Source: Tubulanus polymorphus (taxonomy: Eukaryota; Nemertea; Palaeonemertea; Tubulaniformes; Tubulanidae). Taken from it: a stretch of DNA of 64,000 bases. A program made the translations under genes and the position numbers. Within the stretch, counting starts at the first letter, position 1, and each line of letters begins with the position of its first letter. Location of the stretch: assembly GCF_964204645.1 (NCBI RefSeq), contig NC_134034.1, forward strand, positions 12,052,462-12,116,461, read 5' to 3'. A model generated the notes under the pieces. It saw only the letters and a program-made list of their open reading frames with translations, searched no databases and was not told where the DNA came from. Shown in pieces: positions 29,230-41,864 of the stretch.

Positions 29230-29562
29230 GCCTTGTAGTGATGGGTAGATTGAGGTCCTAGGTTCGAACCCAACTGAAAACTGATTCAGAGCCACTTAGA
29301 GGCTGTTTCCGCGATCCGGATGCTGAATAGATGCTGTACAGGGGTGTCCCGGGTTCGAATCAAGTAATTACAGAAAGTGGTTGATAGTGATCCTGATGCT
29401 TAATACAGGATGTACAGGGGCGTCCCGGGTTCTAACCGGTAATCACTGATACTGATTCAGAGTGACACTGATGCTGAATAGAGGATGTACAGGGGTGCCC
29501 CGGGTTCGAACCCAGTAATCACTGATACTGATTCAGAGAAACACTGATGCTGAATAGAGGAT
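29230..29562 (+). repeat. Array of about 75-bp units with B-box-like motifs
   Basis: Units read ACTGATGCTGAATAGAGGAT, GTACAGGGG, CCCGGGTTCGAA and AATCACTGATACTGATTCAG. Each holds a GGTTCGAA box at a tRNA-like spacing. Similar arrays lie at about 30290-30770, 31420-31740 (inverted) and 36830-37190. Confidence 0.75.
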
Positions 29563-30200
29563 GTGTTTAATTCACTTAAAATGTAGCGGAAATTCTACCA
29601 AAATCTTTACAAAGGATCTTTTGTGATTTTAGTTCAGCAAAAATCCAACAGAGGGCGCAAAACACCGAAATACCCTTCAGACCCCATAGAAAGTAACAAA
29701 AACCTCCCGAAATGGAACAATACAGCGTTTGAAATATATCTATGATTTCGAAACCAGTTCAAATTACCCGTAAATTAGTTAATTAGGCAACGTAATTATT
29801 TGTCTAACGTATTTGAGCTTATTTAGAAACGACTGAATTTTTCATTGTTAGTAGTTCCCTGAAATTCCGTGTGATGGCACCACCTTCTTTGACGGTCGTT
29901 TTCCTTCCCCGAAAAATTTCAGTCGTTTCTAAATAAGTTCAAATAAGTTAGACGAATAATTACGTTGCCTAATTAACTAATTTACGGGTAATTTGAACTG
30001 GTTTCGAAATCATAGATATATTTCAAACGCTGTAAAGTTCCATTTCGGGAGATTTTTGTAACTTTCTCTGGGGTCTGAAGGGTATTTCGATGTTTTGCGC
30101 CCTCTGTTAGATTTTCGCTGAACTAAAATCACAATAGATCATTTGTTAAGATTTTGATAGAATTTTCAACACATTTTAAATGGAGTGAATTATACACTGT
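29563..30200. repeat. Long palindrome P1 within the complex
   Basis: Arms of about 270-290 bp are near-perfect inverses, for example AAACCAGTTCAAATTACCCG at about 29752 against CGGGTAATTTGAACTGGTTT at about 29984. They flank a unique spacer at about 29837-29918 containing GATGGCACCACC. Confidence 0.85.
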
Positions 30201-30289
30201 TTTTAACACTATATAACGAATTCTTGCCCCGGGTTTAGATCCGGAATCAAATTACTACTCATCGCCAGTATTGTAGATGATGGATAGAT

Positions 30290-30775
30290 GGAGGTCCCAG
30301 GTTCGCAACCAATCTCTGAAAACTGATTCTGAGCCTCTTAGAGGCTGTTTCCGTGATCTCGATGCTGAATAGAGGATGAACAGGGGTGTCCCGGGTTCGA
30401 ACCTAGTAATCACTGATACTGATTCAGAGTGGTCCCGATGCTGAATAGAGGATGTGCAGGGGTGTCCCGTGTTCGAACCCGTTAATCACTGATACTGATT
30501 CACAATGTACTGATGCTGAATAGAGGATGTACAGGGGTTTCCTGGGTTCGAACCCGTTTTCATTTCTGATACAGATCCTCAGTGGTCCTGATGCCGAGTA
30601 GAGGATAAATAGAGGTGGCCTAGGTTCAAACTCAGGTATTTCTGAACCCGATTTTGTATGATCCTCGTGATGGATGAGAAATGAACCGGAGTGACCTAGT
30701 AACTTAAAGCTGAATAGATGATAAATTACAGATTTTCAGCCGTGCCCTCAGGTTCAAAACCGGTAAGGAATACAT
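30290..30775 (+). repeat. B-box-like array between the palindromes
   Basis: Five to six units of about 75 bp, each with a (G)GTTCGAA or GGTTCAAA box, degenerate towards the right end. Orientation is the same as at 29230. Confidence 0.7.
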
Positions 30776-30780
30776 AAAAG

Positions 30781-31416
30781 GTGTTTAATTCACTTCATCT
30801 AAAATGTATTGAAAATTCTATCAAAATCTTAACAAAGGATCTATTGTTATTCTAGTTCAGCAGAAATCCAACAGAGGGCGGAAAACATCGAAATACCCTT
30901 TAATCCCCAGAAAAATTTTCAAAAACCTCCCGAAATGTTTCTTTACAGTGTTTGAAATTTATCTATGAAATCAAAACCAGTTCAAATTACTCGTAAATTA
31001 GTTAATCAGGCAACGTAATTATTTGTCTAACGTATTTGAGCTTATTTAGAAACGACTGAAATTTTTCGGGGACGGTAATACGACCGTCAAAGAAGGTGGT
31101 GCCATCACACGGAATTTCTGGGAACTATTAACAATGAACAATTCAGTCGTTTCTCGATAAGCTCAAATACGTTAGACAAATAATTACGTTGCCTCATTAA
31201 CTAATTTACGAGTAATTTGAACTGGTTCCAAAATCATAGATATATTTCAAACACTGTAAAGTTTCATTTCGGGAGGTTTTTGTAACTTATTATGGGCCCT
31301 AAGAGGTATTTCGATGTTTTGCGCCCTCTGTTGGATTTTCGCTGAACTAAAATAATAATAGATCCTTTGTAAAGATTTTGATAGAATTTCCGCTACATTT
31401 TAAGTGAATTTAACAC
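30781..31416. repeat. Long palindrome P2 with the spacer of P1 inverted
   Basis: The arms are the same family as P1. The spacer (about 31059-31143) is the reverse complement of the P1 spacer, with GGTGGTGCCATC here against GATGGCACCACC in P1. P1 and P2 thus form a higher-order palindrome centred near 30.5 kb. Confidence 0.85.
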
Positions 31417-31419
31417 ATC

Positions 31420-31745
31420 CTCTAGTCAGCATCGGTGTTTCTCTGAATCAGTATCAGTGATTACCAGGTTCGAACCCGGGGCACCCCTGTACATCCTCTA
31501 TTCAGCATCCGTGTCACTCTGAATCAGTATCAGTGATTACCGGTTCGAACCAGGGACACCCCTGTACATCCTCCATTCAGCATCGGGATCACTCACAATC
31601 ACTTTCTGTAATTACTTGATTCGAACCCGGGACACCCCTGTACATTATCTATTCAGCATCCAGATCACGGAAACACCCTCTAAGTGGCTCTGAATCAGTT
31701 TTCAGTTGGGATCGAAACTAGGACCTCAATCTATCGATCACTACA
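31420..31745 (-). repeat. Inverted B-box-like array
   Basis: Reverse complement of the 29230 array, with TTCGAACCCGGG-type boxes at about 75-bp spacing. It mirrors that array around the 30.5 kb centre. Confidence 0.75.
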
Positions 31746-31799
31746 AGGCTCTGGATGGGTAGTGATTCAATTCCGGATCTAAACCCGAGGCAAGAATGC

Positions 31800-34700
31800 A
31801 TTATATAGTGTTTAAAACAGTGTTTAATTCACTTCGTCTAAAATGTATTGAAAACTCTATCAAAATCTTAACAAGGGACATATTGTGATTTTAATTCAGC
31901 AGAAATCCAACAGAGGGCGCAAAATATCGAAATACCCTTTAGGCCCCAGAAAATGTTACAAAAACCTCCCGAAATGGCTCTTTACAGTGTTTGAAATATA
32001 TCTATGAATTTAAACTCAGTTCAAATTACTCGTAAATTAATTAATTAGGCAACGTAATTATTTGTCTAACGTATTTGAACTTATTTAGAAACGACTCGAT
32101 AACCGCGTCTAATGCCCAGAAACCTTAGTTCAACATATCGTCGATAGATGGCGCTTGTGAAATATGGTTCATTGTGAGAAAATCTGCGCTAATGTCAATC
32201 AGGAAATTTCGATAGTTCAGTGTAATACCAATAGATGGCGATCATGTGGTAATACGTAGACAATGTACCAGTCCACTAAGCAGTTTCCTCATTTGCTTTC
32301 CTTTTCAGCTTCTCTGAACTTATTCATTGTAACCAGTATCACAGAGGCTCGTATCAGAGTTTTGGGTACTGTAAAAACGATAATCTGCATCAGTAATCCA
32401 GTATCCAGTTGACGAGCATCCAGTTGAAAAAAACCAAACACTGAATCTTTTAAGATTACAGATGATTTATTTACTAATTTATCACTTCAGTTTCAACTAA
32501 AACACGGGAAAAACTAGAAAATGAAGAAACCAAGATTGCACAATAAACTCTATCTTTACAATTAAACCAATGACAGCAAGAAAGAAAGACCACGAATTTT
32601 ATGGGAACTAAATAAATAAGTTCAAATACGTTAGACAAATAAATACGTTGCCTAATTAACTAATTTACGAGTAATTTCTGATTCTGAGTGGTTCTGATGC
32701 CGAGTAGAGGATAAATAGAGGTGTCCTAGGTTCAAACTCAGGTATTTCTGACTGATTTTGTACGATCCTCGTGATGGATGAGAAATGAACCGGAGTGACC
32801 TAGTAACTTAAAGCTGAATAGATGATAAATTACAGATTTTCAGCCGTGCCTCAGGTTCGAAACCAGTAAGGAATACCTCAAAGGTTTTTATCAAGCAAAT
32901 GAATTATCGAGAGTAACAAAATAATGCTTTTAAGAGAAAAAAAATAAAAGCAGACATCAGATCGCAGATTCGAACCCGGGTCTACTTTTCGTGAGGCCAC
33001 CATTCAACCAATGAGCCATGGCACTTCGAGACCAAACCAAGCGCATAGTCAATGTCGTTTCTAGGTTTCTGGGTATAGTCAAACTGCTCAGAAATATCGA
33101 TCATTCAAGCTATTGTATTTTAGTTTTCAGAGATTTGTTTCGAACCTGGAACCTCAATCTATCCATTACTACAAGGCTCTGGTTGAGTGGTGATGTAATT
33201 CCGGATCTAAACCCGGGGCAAAAATGCGTTATATAGTGTTTAAAACAGTGTTTAATTCACTTCATGTAAAATGTATTGAAAATTCTATCAAAATCTTAAC
33301 AAAGGATCTTTTGTGATTTTAGTTCAGCAAAAATCCAATAGAGGGCGCAAAACATCGAAATACCCTTTAGGCCCCTGAAAATGTTACAAAAACCTCCCGA
33401 AATGTTTCTTTACAGTGTTTGAAATATATCTATGAATTTAAAATAAGTTCAAATTACTCGTAAATTAGTTAATTAGGCACCGTAATTATTTGTCTAACGT
33501 ATTTGAACTTATTTAGAAACGACTCGATAACCGCGTCTAATGCCTAGAAACCTTAGTTCAACATATCGTCGATAGATGGCGCTGTGAAATATGGTTCATT
33601 GTAAGAAAATCTGCGCTAATGTCGATCAGGAAATTTCGATAGTTCAGTGAAATTCCAATAGATGGCGATCATGTCGTAATACGTAGACAATGTACCAGTC
33701 CACTAAGCAGTTTCCTCATTTGCTTTCCTTTTCAGCTTCTCTGAACTTATTCATTGTAACCAGTATCACAGAGGCTCGTATCAGATTTTTGGGTACTGTA
33801 AAAACGATAATCTTCACCAGTAATCCAGTATCCAGTTGACGAGCATCCAGTTGAAAAAAAAAACCAAACACTGAATCTTTTAAGATGACAGATGATTTAT
33901 TTACTAATTTATCACCTTAGTTTCAACTAAAACACAGAAAAAAAACTAGAAAATGAAGAAACCAAGATTGCACAATAAACTCTATCTTTACAATTAAACC
34001 AATGACAGCAAGAAAGAAAGACCACGAATTTTAAGGGAACTAAATAAATAAGTTCAAATACGTTAGACAAATAATTACGTTGCCTAATTAACTAATTTAC
34101 GAGTAATTTCTGATTCTGAGTGGTCCTGATGCCGAGTAGAGGATAAATAGAGGTGGCCTAGGTTCAAACTCAGGTATTTCTGACTGATTTTGTACGATCC
34201 TCGTGATGGATGAGAAATGAACCGGAGTGACCTAGTAACTTAAAGCTGAATAGATGATAAATTACAGATTTTCAGCCGTGCCTCAGGTTCGAAACCAGTA
34301 AGGAATACCTCAAAGGTTTTTATCAAGCAAATGAATTATCGAGAGTAACAAAATAATGCTTTTAAGAGAAAAAAAATAAAAGCAGACATCAGATCGCAGA
34401 TTCGAACCCGGGTCTACTTTTCGTGAGGCCACCATTCAACCGATGAGCCATGGCACTTCGCGACCAAACCAAGCGCATAGTAAATCTCGTTTTTAGGTTT
34501 CAGGGTATAGTCAAACTGCTCAGAAATTTCGGTCATTCAAGCTATTGTATTTTAGTTTTCAGAGATTTGTTTCGAACCTGGGACCTCAATCTATCCATTA
34601 CTACAAGGCTCTGGTTGAGTGGTGATGTAATTCCGGATCTAAACCCGGGGCAAAAATGCGTTATATAGTGTTTAAAACAGTGTTTAATTCACTTCATGTA

Positions 34701-37560
34701 AAATGTATTGAAAATTCTATCAAAATCTTAACAAAGGATCTTTTGTGATTTTAGTTCAGCAAAAATCCAATAGAGGGCGCAAAACATCGAAATACCCTTT
34801 AGGCCCCTGAAAATGTTACAAAAACCTCCCGAAATGTTTCTTTACAGTGTTTGAAATATATCTATGAATTTAAAATAAGTTCAAATTACTCGTAAATTAG
34901 TTAATTAGGCAACGTAATTATTTGTCTAACGTATTTGAACTTATTTAGAAACGACTCGATAACCGCGTCTAATGCCTAGAAACCTTAGTTCAACATATCG
35001 TCGATAGATGGCGCTGTGAAATATGGTTCATTATAAGAAAATCTGCGCTAATGTCGATGAGGAAATTTCGATAGTTCAGTGAAATTCCAATAGATGGCGA
35101 TCATGTCGTAATACGTAGACAATGTACCAATGTATTCCACAACAAGCAGTTTCCTCATTTGCTTTCCTTTTCAGCTTCCCTGAACTTATTCATTGTAACC
35201 AGTATCACAGAGGCTCGTATCAGAGTTTTGGGTACTGTAAAAACGATAATCTTCATCAGTAATCCAGTATCCAGTTGACGAGCATCCAGTTGAAAAAAAC
35301 CAAACACTGAATTTTTTAAGATGACACAGGATTTATTTACTAATTAATCACTTCAGTTTCAACTAAAACACGGAAAAAAAACTAGAAAATGAAGAAACCA
35401 AGATTGCACAATAAACTCTATATCTTTACAATTAAACCAATGACAGCAAGAAAGAAAGACCACGAATTTTATGGGAACTAAATAAATAAGTTCAAATACG
35501 TTAGACAAATAATTACGTTGCCTAATTAACTAATTCACGCGTAATTGCTGATTCTGAGTGGTCCTGATGCCGAGTAGAGGATAAATAGAGGTGTCCTAGG
35601 TTCAAACTCAGGTATTTCTGACTGATTTTGTATGATCCTCGTTATGGATGAGAAATGAACCGGAGTGACCTAGGTAACTTAAAGCTGAATAGATGATAAA
35701 TTACAGATTTTAAGCCGTGCCCTAGGTTCGAAACCAGTAAGGAGTACCTCAAAGGTTTTTAGTAAAGCAAATGAATTATCGAGAGTAACAAAATAACGTT
35801 TTTAAGAGAAAAAAAATAAAAGCAGATATCAGATCGCAGATTCAAACCCGGGTCTACTATTCGTGAGGCCACCATTCAACCAATGAGCCATGGCACTTCG
35901 CAACCAAACCAAGCGCATAGTCAATGTCGTTTCTAGGTTTCAGGGTGTAGTCAAACTGCTTAGAAATATCGATCATTCAAGCTATTGTATTTTAGTTTTC
36001 AGAGATTTGTTTCGAACCTGGAACCTCAATCTATCCATCACTACAAGGCTCTGGTTGAGTGGTGATGCAATTCCGGATCTAAACCCGGGGCAAAAATGCG
36101 TTATATAGTGTTTAAAACAGTGTTTAATTCACTTCATATAAAATGTATTGAAAATTCCATCAAAATCTTAACAAAGGATCTATTGTGATTTTAGTTCAGC
36201 AAAAATCCAATAGAGGGCGCAAAACATCGAAATACCTTTAAGCCCCAGAAAATGTTACAAAAACCTCCCGAAATGTCTCTTTACAGTGTTTGAAATATAT
36301 CAATGAATTTAAAATAAGTTCAAATTACTCGTAAATTAGCTAATTAGGCAACGTAATTATTTGTCTAACGTATTTGAACTTATTTAGAAACGACTCGATA
36401 ACCGCGTCTAATGCCTAGGAACCTTAGTTCAACATATCGTCGATAGATGGCGCTTGTGAAATATGGTTCATTGTGAGAAAATCTGCGCTAATATCGATCA
36501 GGAAATTTCGATAGTTCAGTGAAATTCCAATAGATGGCGATCATGTCGTAATACGTAGGCAATGTACCAGTGTATTCCACAATAGGCAGTTTCCTCATTT
36601 GCTTTCCTTTTCAGCTTCTCTCAACTTATTCATTGTAACCAGTATCACAGAGGCTCGTATCAGAGTTTTGGGTACTGTAAAAACGATAATCTTCATCAGT
36701 AATCCAGTATCCAGTTGACGAGCATCCAGTTGAAAAAAAACCAAACACTGAATCTTTTAAGATGACACAGGATTTATTTACTAATTTATCACTTCAATTT
36801 CAACGAAAAACACGAAAAAATCACTTTAATTACTGATACTGATTTAGAGTGGTCCCGATGCTGAATAGAGGGTGTGCAGGGGTGTCCTGTGTTCGAACCT
36901 AGTAATCACTGATACTGATTCACAATGTACTGATGCTGAATAGAGGATGTACAGGGGTTTCCTGGGTTCGAACCCGTTTTCATTTCTGATACAGATCCTC
37001 AGTGGTCCTGATGCCGAGTAGAGGATAAATAGAGGTGTCCTAGGTTCAAACTCAGGTATTTCTGAACCCGATTTTGTATGATCATCGTGATGGATGGGAA
37101 ATGAACCGGAGTGACCTAGTAACTTAAAGCTGAATAGATGATAAATTACAGATTTTTAGCCGTGCCCTCAGGTTCAAAACCAGTATGGAATACCTAAAAG
37201 GTTTTGGTTTTTTTATCAAGCGAATGAATTATCGAAAGTAACAAAATAACGCTTTTAAGAGAAAATAAAAAGCAGACAAATTACCGCAGACTCGAACCCG
37301 GGTTTAATATCCGTGAAGCCACCATTTAACCAATGAGCTATGGCACTTCGCGAAGAAGCAAAGCGCATAGTGAATGTGGTTCCTAGGTTTCTAGGTATAG
37401 TCAAACTGCTCAGAAATATCGATCATTCAAGCTATTGTATTTTAGTTCCAAGTTTTTCCACCAGGGTTTCAAATCGACGGTTCTCACATTCAGATGCATC
37501 TAATCGATACAAAATTCCCCCGAAATGTTACAAAATCACGATTAGGTGATTCTGACGAAG
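31800..37560 (+). repeat. Four tandem units of about 1.43 kb (right arm)
   Basis: Each unit carries in order an AGAGGGCGC motif, the TTAATTAGGCAACGTAATTA block, CGATAGATGGCGC, CCAATAGATGGCGA, ATCCAGTTGACGAGCATCC, a CCTAGGTTCAAAC box and the inverted tRNA-like head with a 72-codon ORF. The last unit has an extra B-box stretch and a diverged end. Confidence 0.88.
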
Positions 37561-38874
37561 TCTGATTACAGTGAAATCAGTTTTAAAGTGGTCAATTAGA
37601 CAACGTAAAATTCGGACGATAGAAATTCGAAACGGCTGTAAAACTGTGATCAGTTACCTCTGGCGGGTAAACCCGGAACTAAAGGAAGAAACGATAATGG
37701 GATATACTGCACTTTTTTCGAAAGTTTAAGAAGTCGGTACATACCGCAACAAATAGTAACGTTTCCTAATATAAGAAAATTTATGAACCTTTTTACGTCA
37801 GAAAACCCAAACGTCCTAAGGAATCTTGCAGTTTTTATAAAAAAGGCACATAGCCTCATCTAGCCTCACCTCATCGCTGTTCCTGGTATACACGAACTTT
37901 TCAAAATAACTTTTCAATTGTAAATATAACTAGTTATTGTATGACTAGCAACTGTTATTGTATAACCGCAAACTGTTTATTTTGTATGTATCCTGTGCTC
38001 GCAAAAAATGTACAATTTTCTGGAGCAATAAATTTGAATCTAATCTAATCTAAAAACTGAGAGGACTTTTATACAGCAACATACCAGGGAAATAAAACTA
38101 CGATAAGCTTTCGGACTATTTTCACTTGTAGGTTCGGGCTGGTTGGAAATTTGCTTGAATCTTGGAGTAATCATTTGCTGGAAACGGCATTTCCAATATT
38201 CTGTACTTCGATTTAATCGAAAGATTCTGTAAACTCGACCGCCGATCAGACCACTATATCTGTACTTTCAATACCAAACGCCCTGTTCGCTCCCGGCAGG
38301 TGTGGTGGGCTTTGTAAGCGACACCAAATAAAAACAAATCAAGCGAAATCTACCAATTGACTTTCAGATCAAAAAGAAAAGTTCGGAATTTTAAGAATCT
38401 TTTCACATTTATTCTTTAAATCGAAAAAAAAATCAAATTCTGAATGTTTTTACTGTGGTACACATGAAATACCAGTAAATTGCCATTCCTAGCAGAAGGT
38501 CCTTGCTTAGATCCACTTATGACGTCATCAATACGAAATCACCTTCCCGGTACTAGTGATATTGTAGGCAATTATTGATGATGTCATAAGGTGATTTTGA
38601 AGGAGATCATTAAATATTAGAAACATGATGATAAATCAATATCTAATCAATCTAATTCTTCACAAAATAATTAATCAGAGTAATTAGCATTTCTGACAAC
38701 GAACCAATCAACCAAAAAATTCAATATATACATAGATACAAATTGATTAATTGCTTATTACAATTATAAACGGACTGCTCAATTAGTTCATACCTCCATT
38801 ACAACTAAACTATGAGTCGTAGTTTCAATTCAAGGCTTAACTTAATTGTGAAGTTATGATTTCCCAACTAACTA
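37561..38874. other. Intergenic, nothing recognised
   Basis: AT-rich, with only short ORFs. An ATGACGTCATC-type motif lies near 38520. No gene is seen. Confidence 0.5.
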
Positions 38875-38980
38875 AGGACCCAGTTCTACAGTTGTGAGTT
38901 AGGGTTAACTCCGAGTTCATTTTCAATTCGTTAACTCAGAGTCAAATCTTAACACAGAACTGTAGAACTGGGCCCAGGAG
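38875..38980. mobile_element. Foldback MITE with GGGCCCAGTTCTACAGTT ends
   Basis: GGACCCAGTTCTACAGTT at the left and AACTGTAGAACTGGGCCC at the right are inverted repeats. Their inner parts, GTTAACTC and GAGTTAAC-like, also pair. The same end motif underlies the 39-bp arrays at 46.2 and 49.9 kb. Confidence 0.7.
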
Positions 38981-39124
38981 ACTCTTATAGTTTATGTGAT
39001 CCGCGTGAACTGAATACACGAAGGAGATCCGACAATATTTTCAGCCAAAGATGAAAAAACTCAAATATATATTCATTTTCTCGGTCCCTTGTTAGATTCG
39101 TCGTATCGATATCTCGTTAGTGTA

Positions 39125-39573
<449 letters not shown>

Positions 39574-39694
39574 TAATATCTTATTGATCTGTAAATACAT
39601 AAATTCATTTTATTCAATATCACAAAAAATGTCTTATACCCGCCGCAATATAATCAATAACCGATCTAAGTCATAATCTATGGTATGATTTTTT

Positions 39695-39772
39695 CATAAT
39701 TTCGACTCATTATGTCGAATTTCGACTTAATAAGTTGAATTTCGACATAATAAGTCGAAATTGCGAAAAAAA
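39695..39772. repeat. Triple TTTCGAC...GTCGAAA palindrome
   Basis: Three tandem units of about 20-22 bp (TTCGACTCATTATGTCGAA, TTCGACTTAATAAGTTGAA, TTCGACATAATAAGTCGAA), each self-complementary, lie between two (TA)n tracts. Confidence 0.8.
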
Positions 39773-39847
39773 TATCTCGCATGTCACCTAGGGGCTTCCG
39801 TACTGAAAGCTTTGAATTCTTCTAAAAACCCGTTATATATATACCCG

Positions 39848-41738
<1,891 letters not shown>

Positions 41739-41864
41739 TCATTCCTCCCGACACGAACAGTCGGACACGATGAAGTTCTCCAACACGAAGACGCTCAGAA
41801 CGGAGTTGTTGTACAACAGCACCGGCAGCGATTGCATTCTATGCGGCGAACAACAAGACGAATA
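41739..41864 (-). CDS. TGF-beta ligand exon 7 (C-terminus, stop)
   Basis: After TTTCAG it reads Y-S-S-C-C-S-P-H-R-M, P-V-L-L-Y and ends D-C-S-C-R-E-E-stop. C-S-C replaces the usual C-G-C; the two cysteines are kept. TGA is at 41741-41739. Confidence 0.93.
   Translation of the reverse strand, partial: YSSCCSPHRMQSLPVLLYNNSVLSVFVLENFIVSDCSCREE

Larger units (their letters stand above)
26400..37560. repeat. 11-kb inverted and tandem repeat complex
   Basis: Modules left of about 30.5 kb are in one orientation and those to the right mostly in the opposite one. The right arm is built of tandem units of about 1.43-1.45 kb: an identical ORF start recurs at 33018, 34450, 35890 and 37340. The left arm has one full and two shortened units. 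Shared blocks include TTAATTAGGCAACGTAATTA, TTTCAACTGGATGCTCGTC and AACCTCCCGAAATG in both orientations. No protein family is encoded. It could be a satellite-like cluster or nested insertions of one non-autonomous transposon family; assembly error is possible. Confidence 0.88.
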
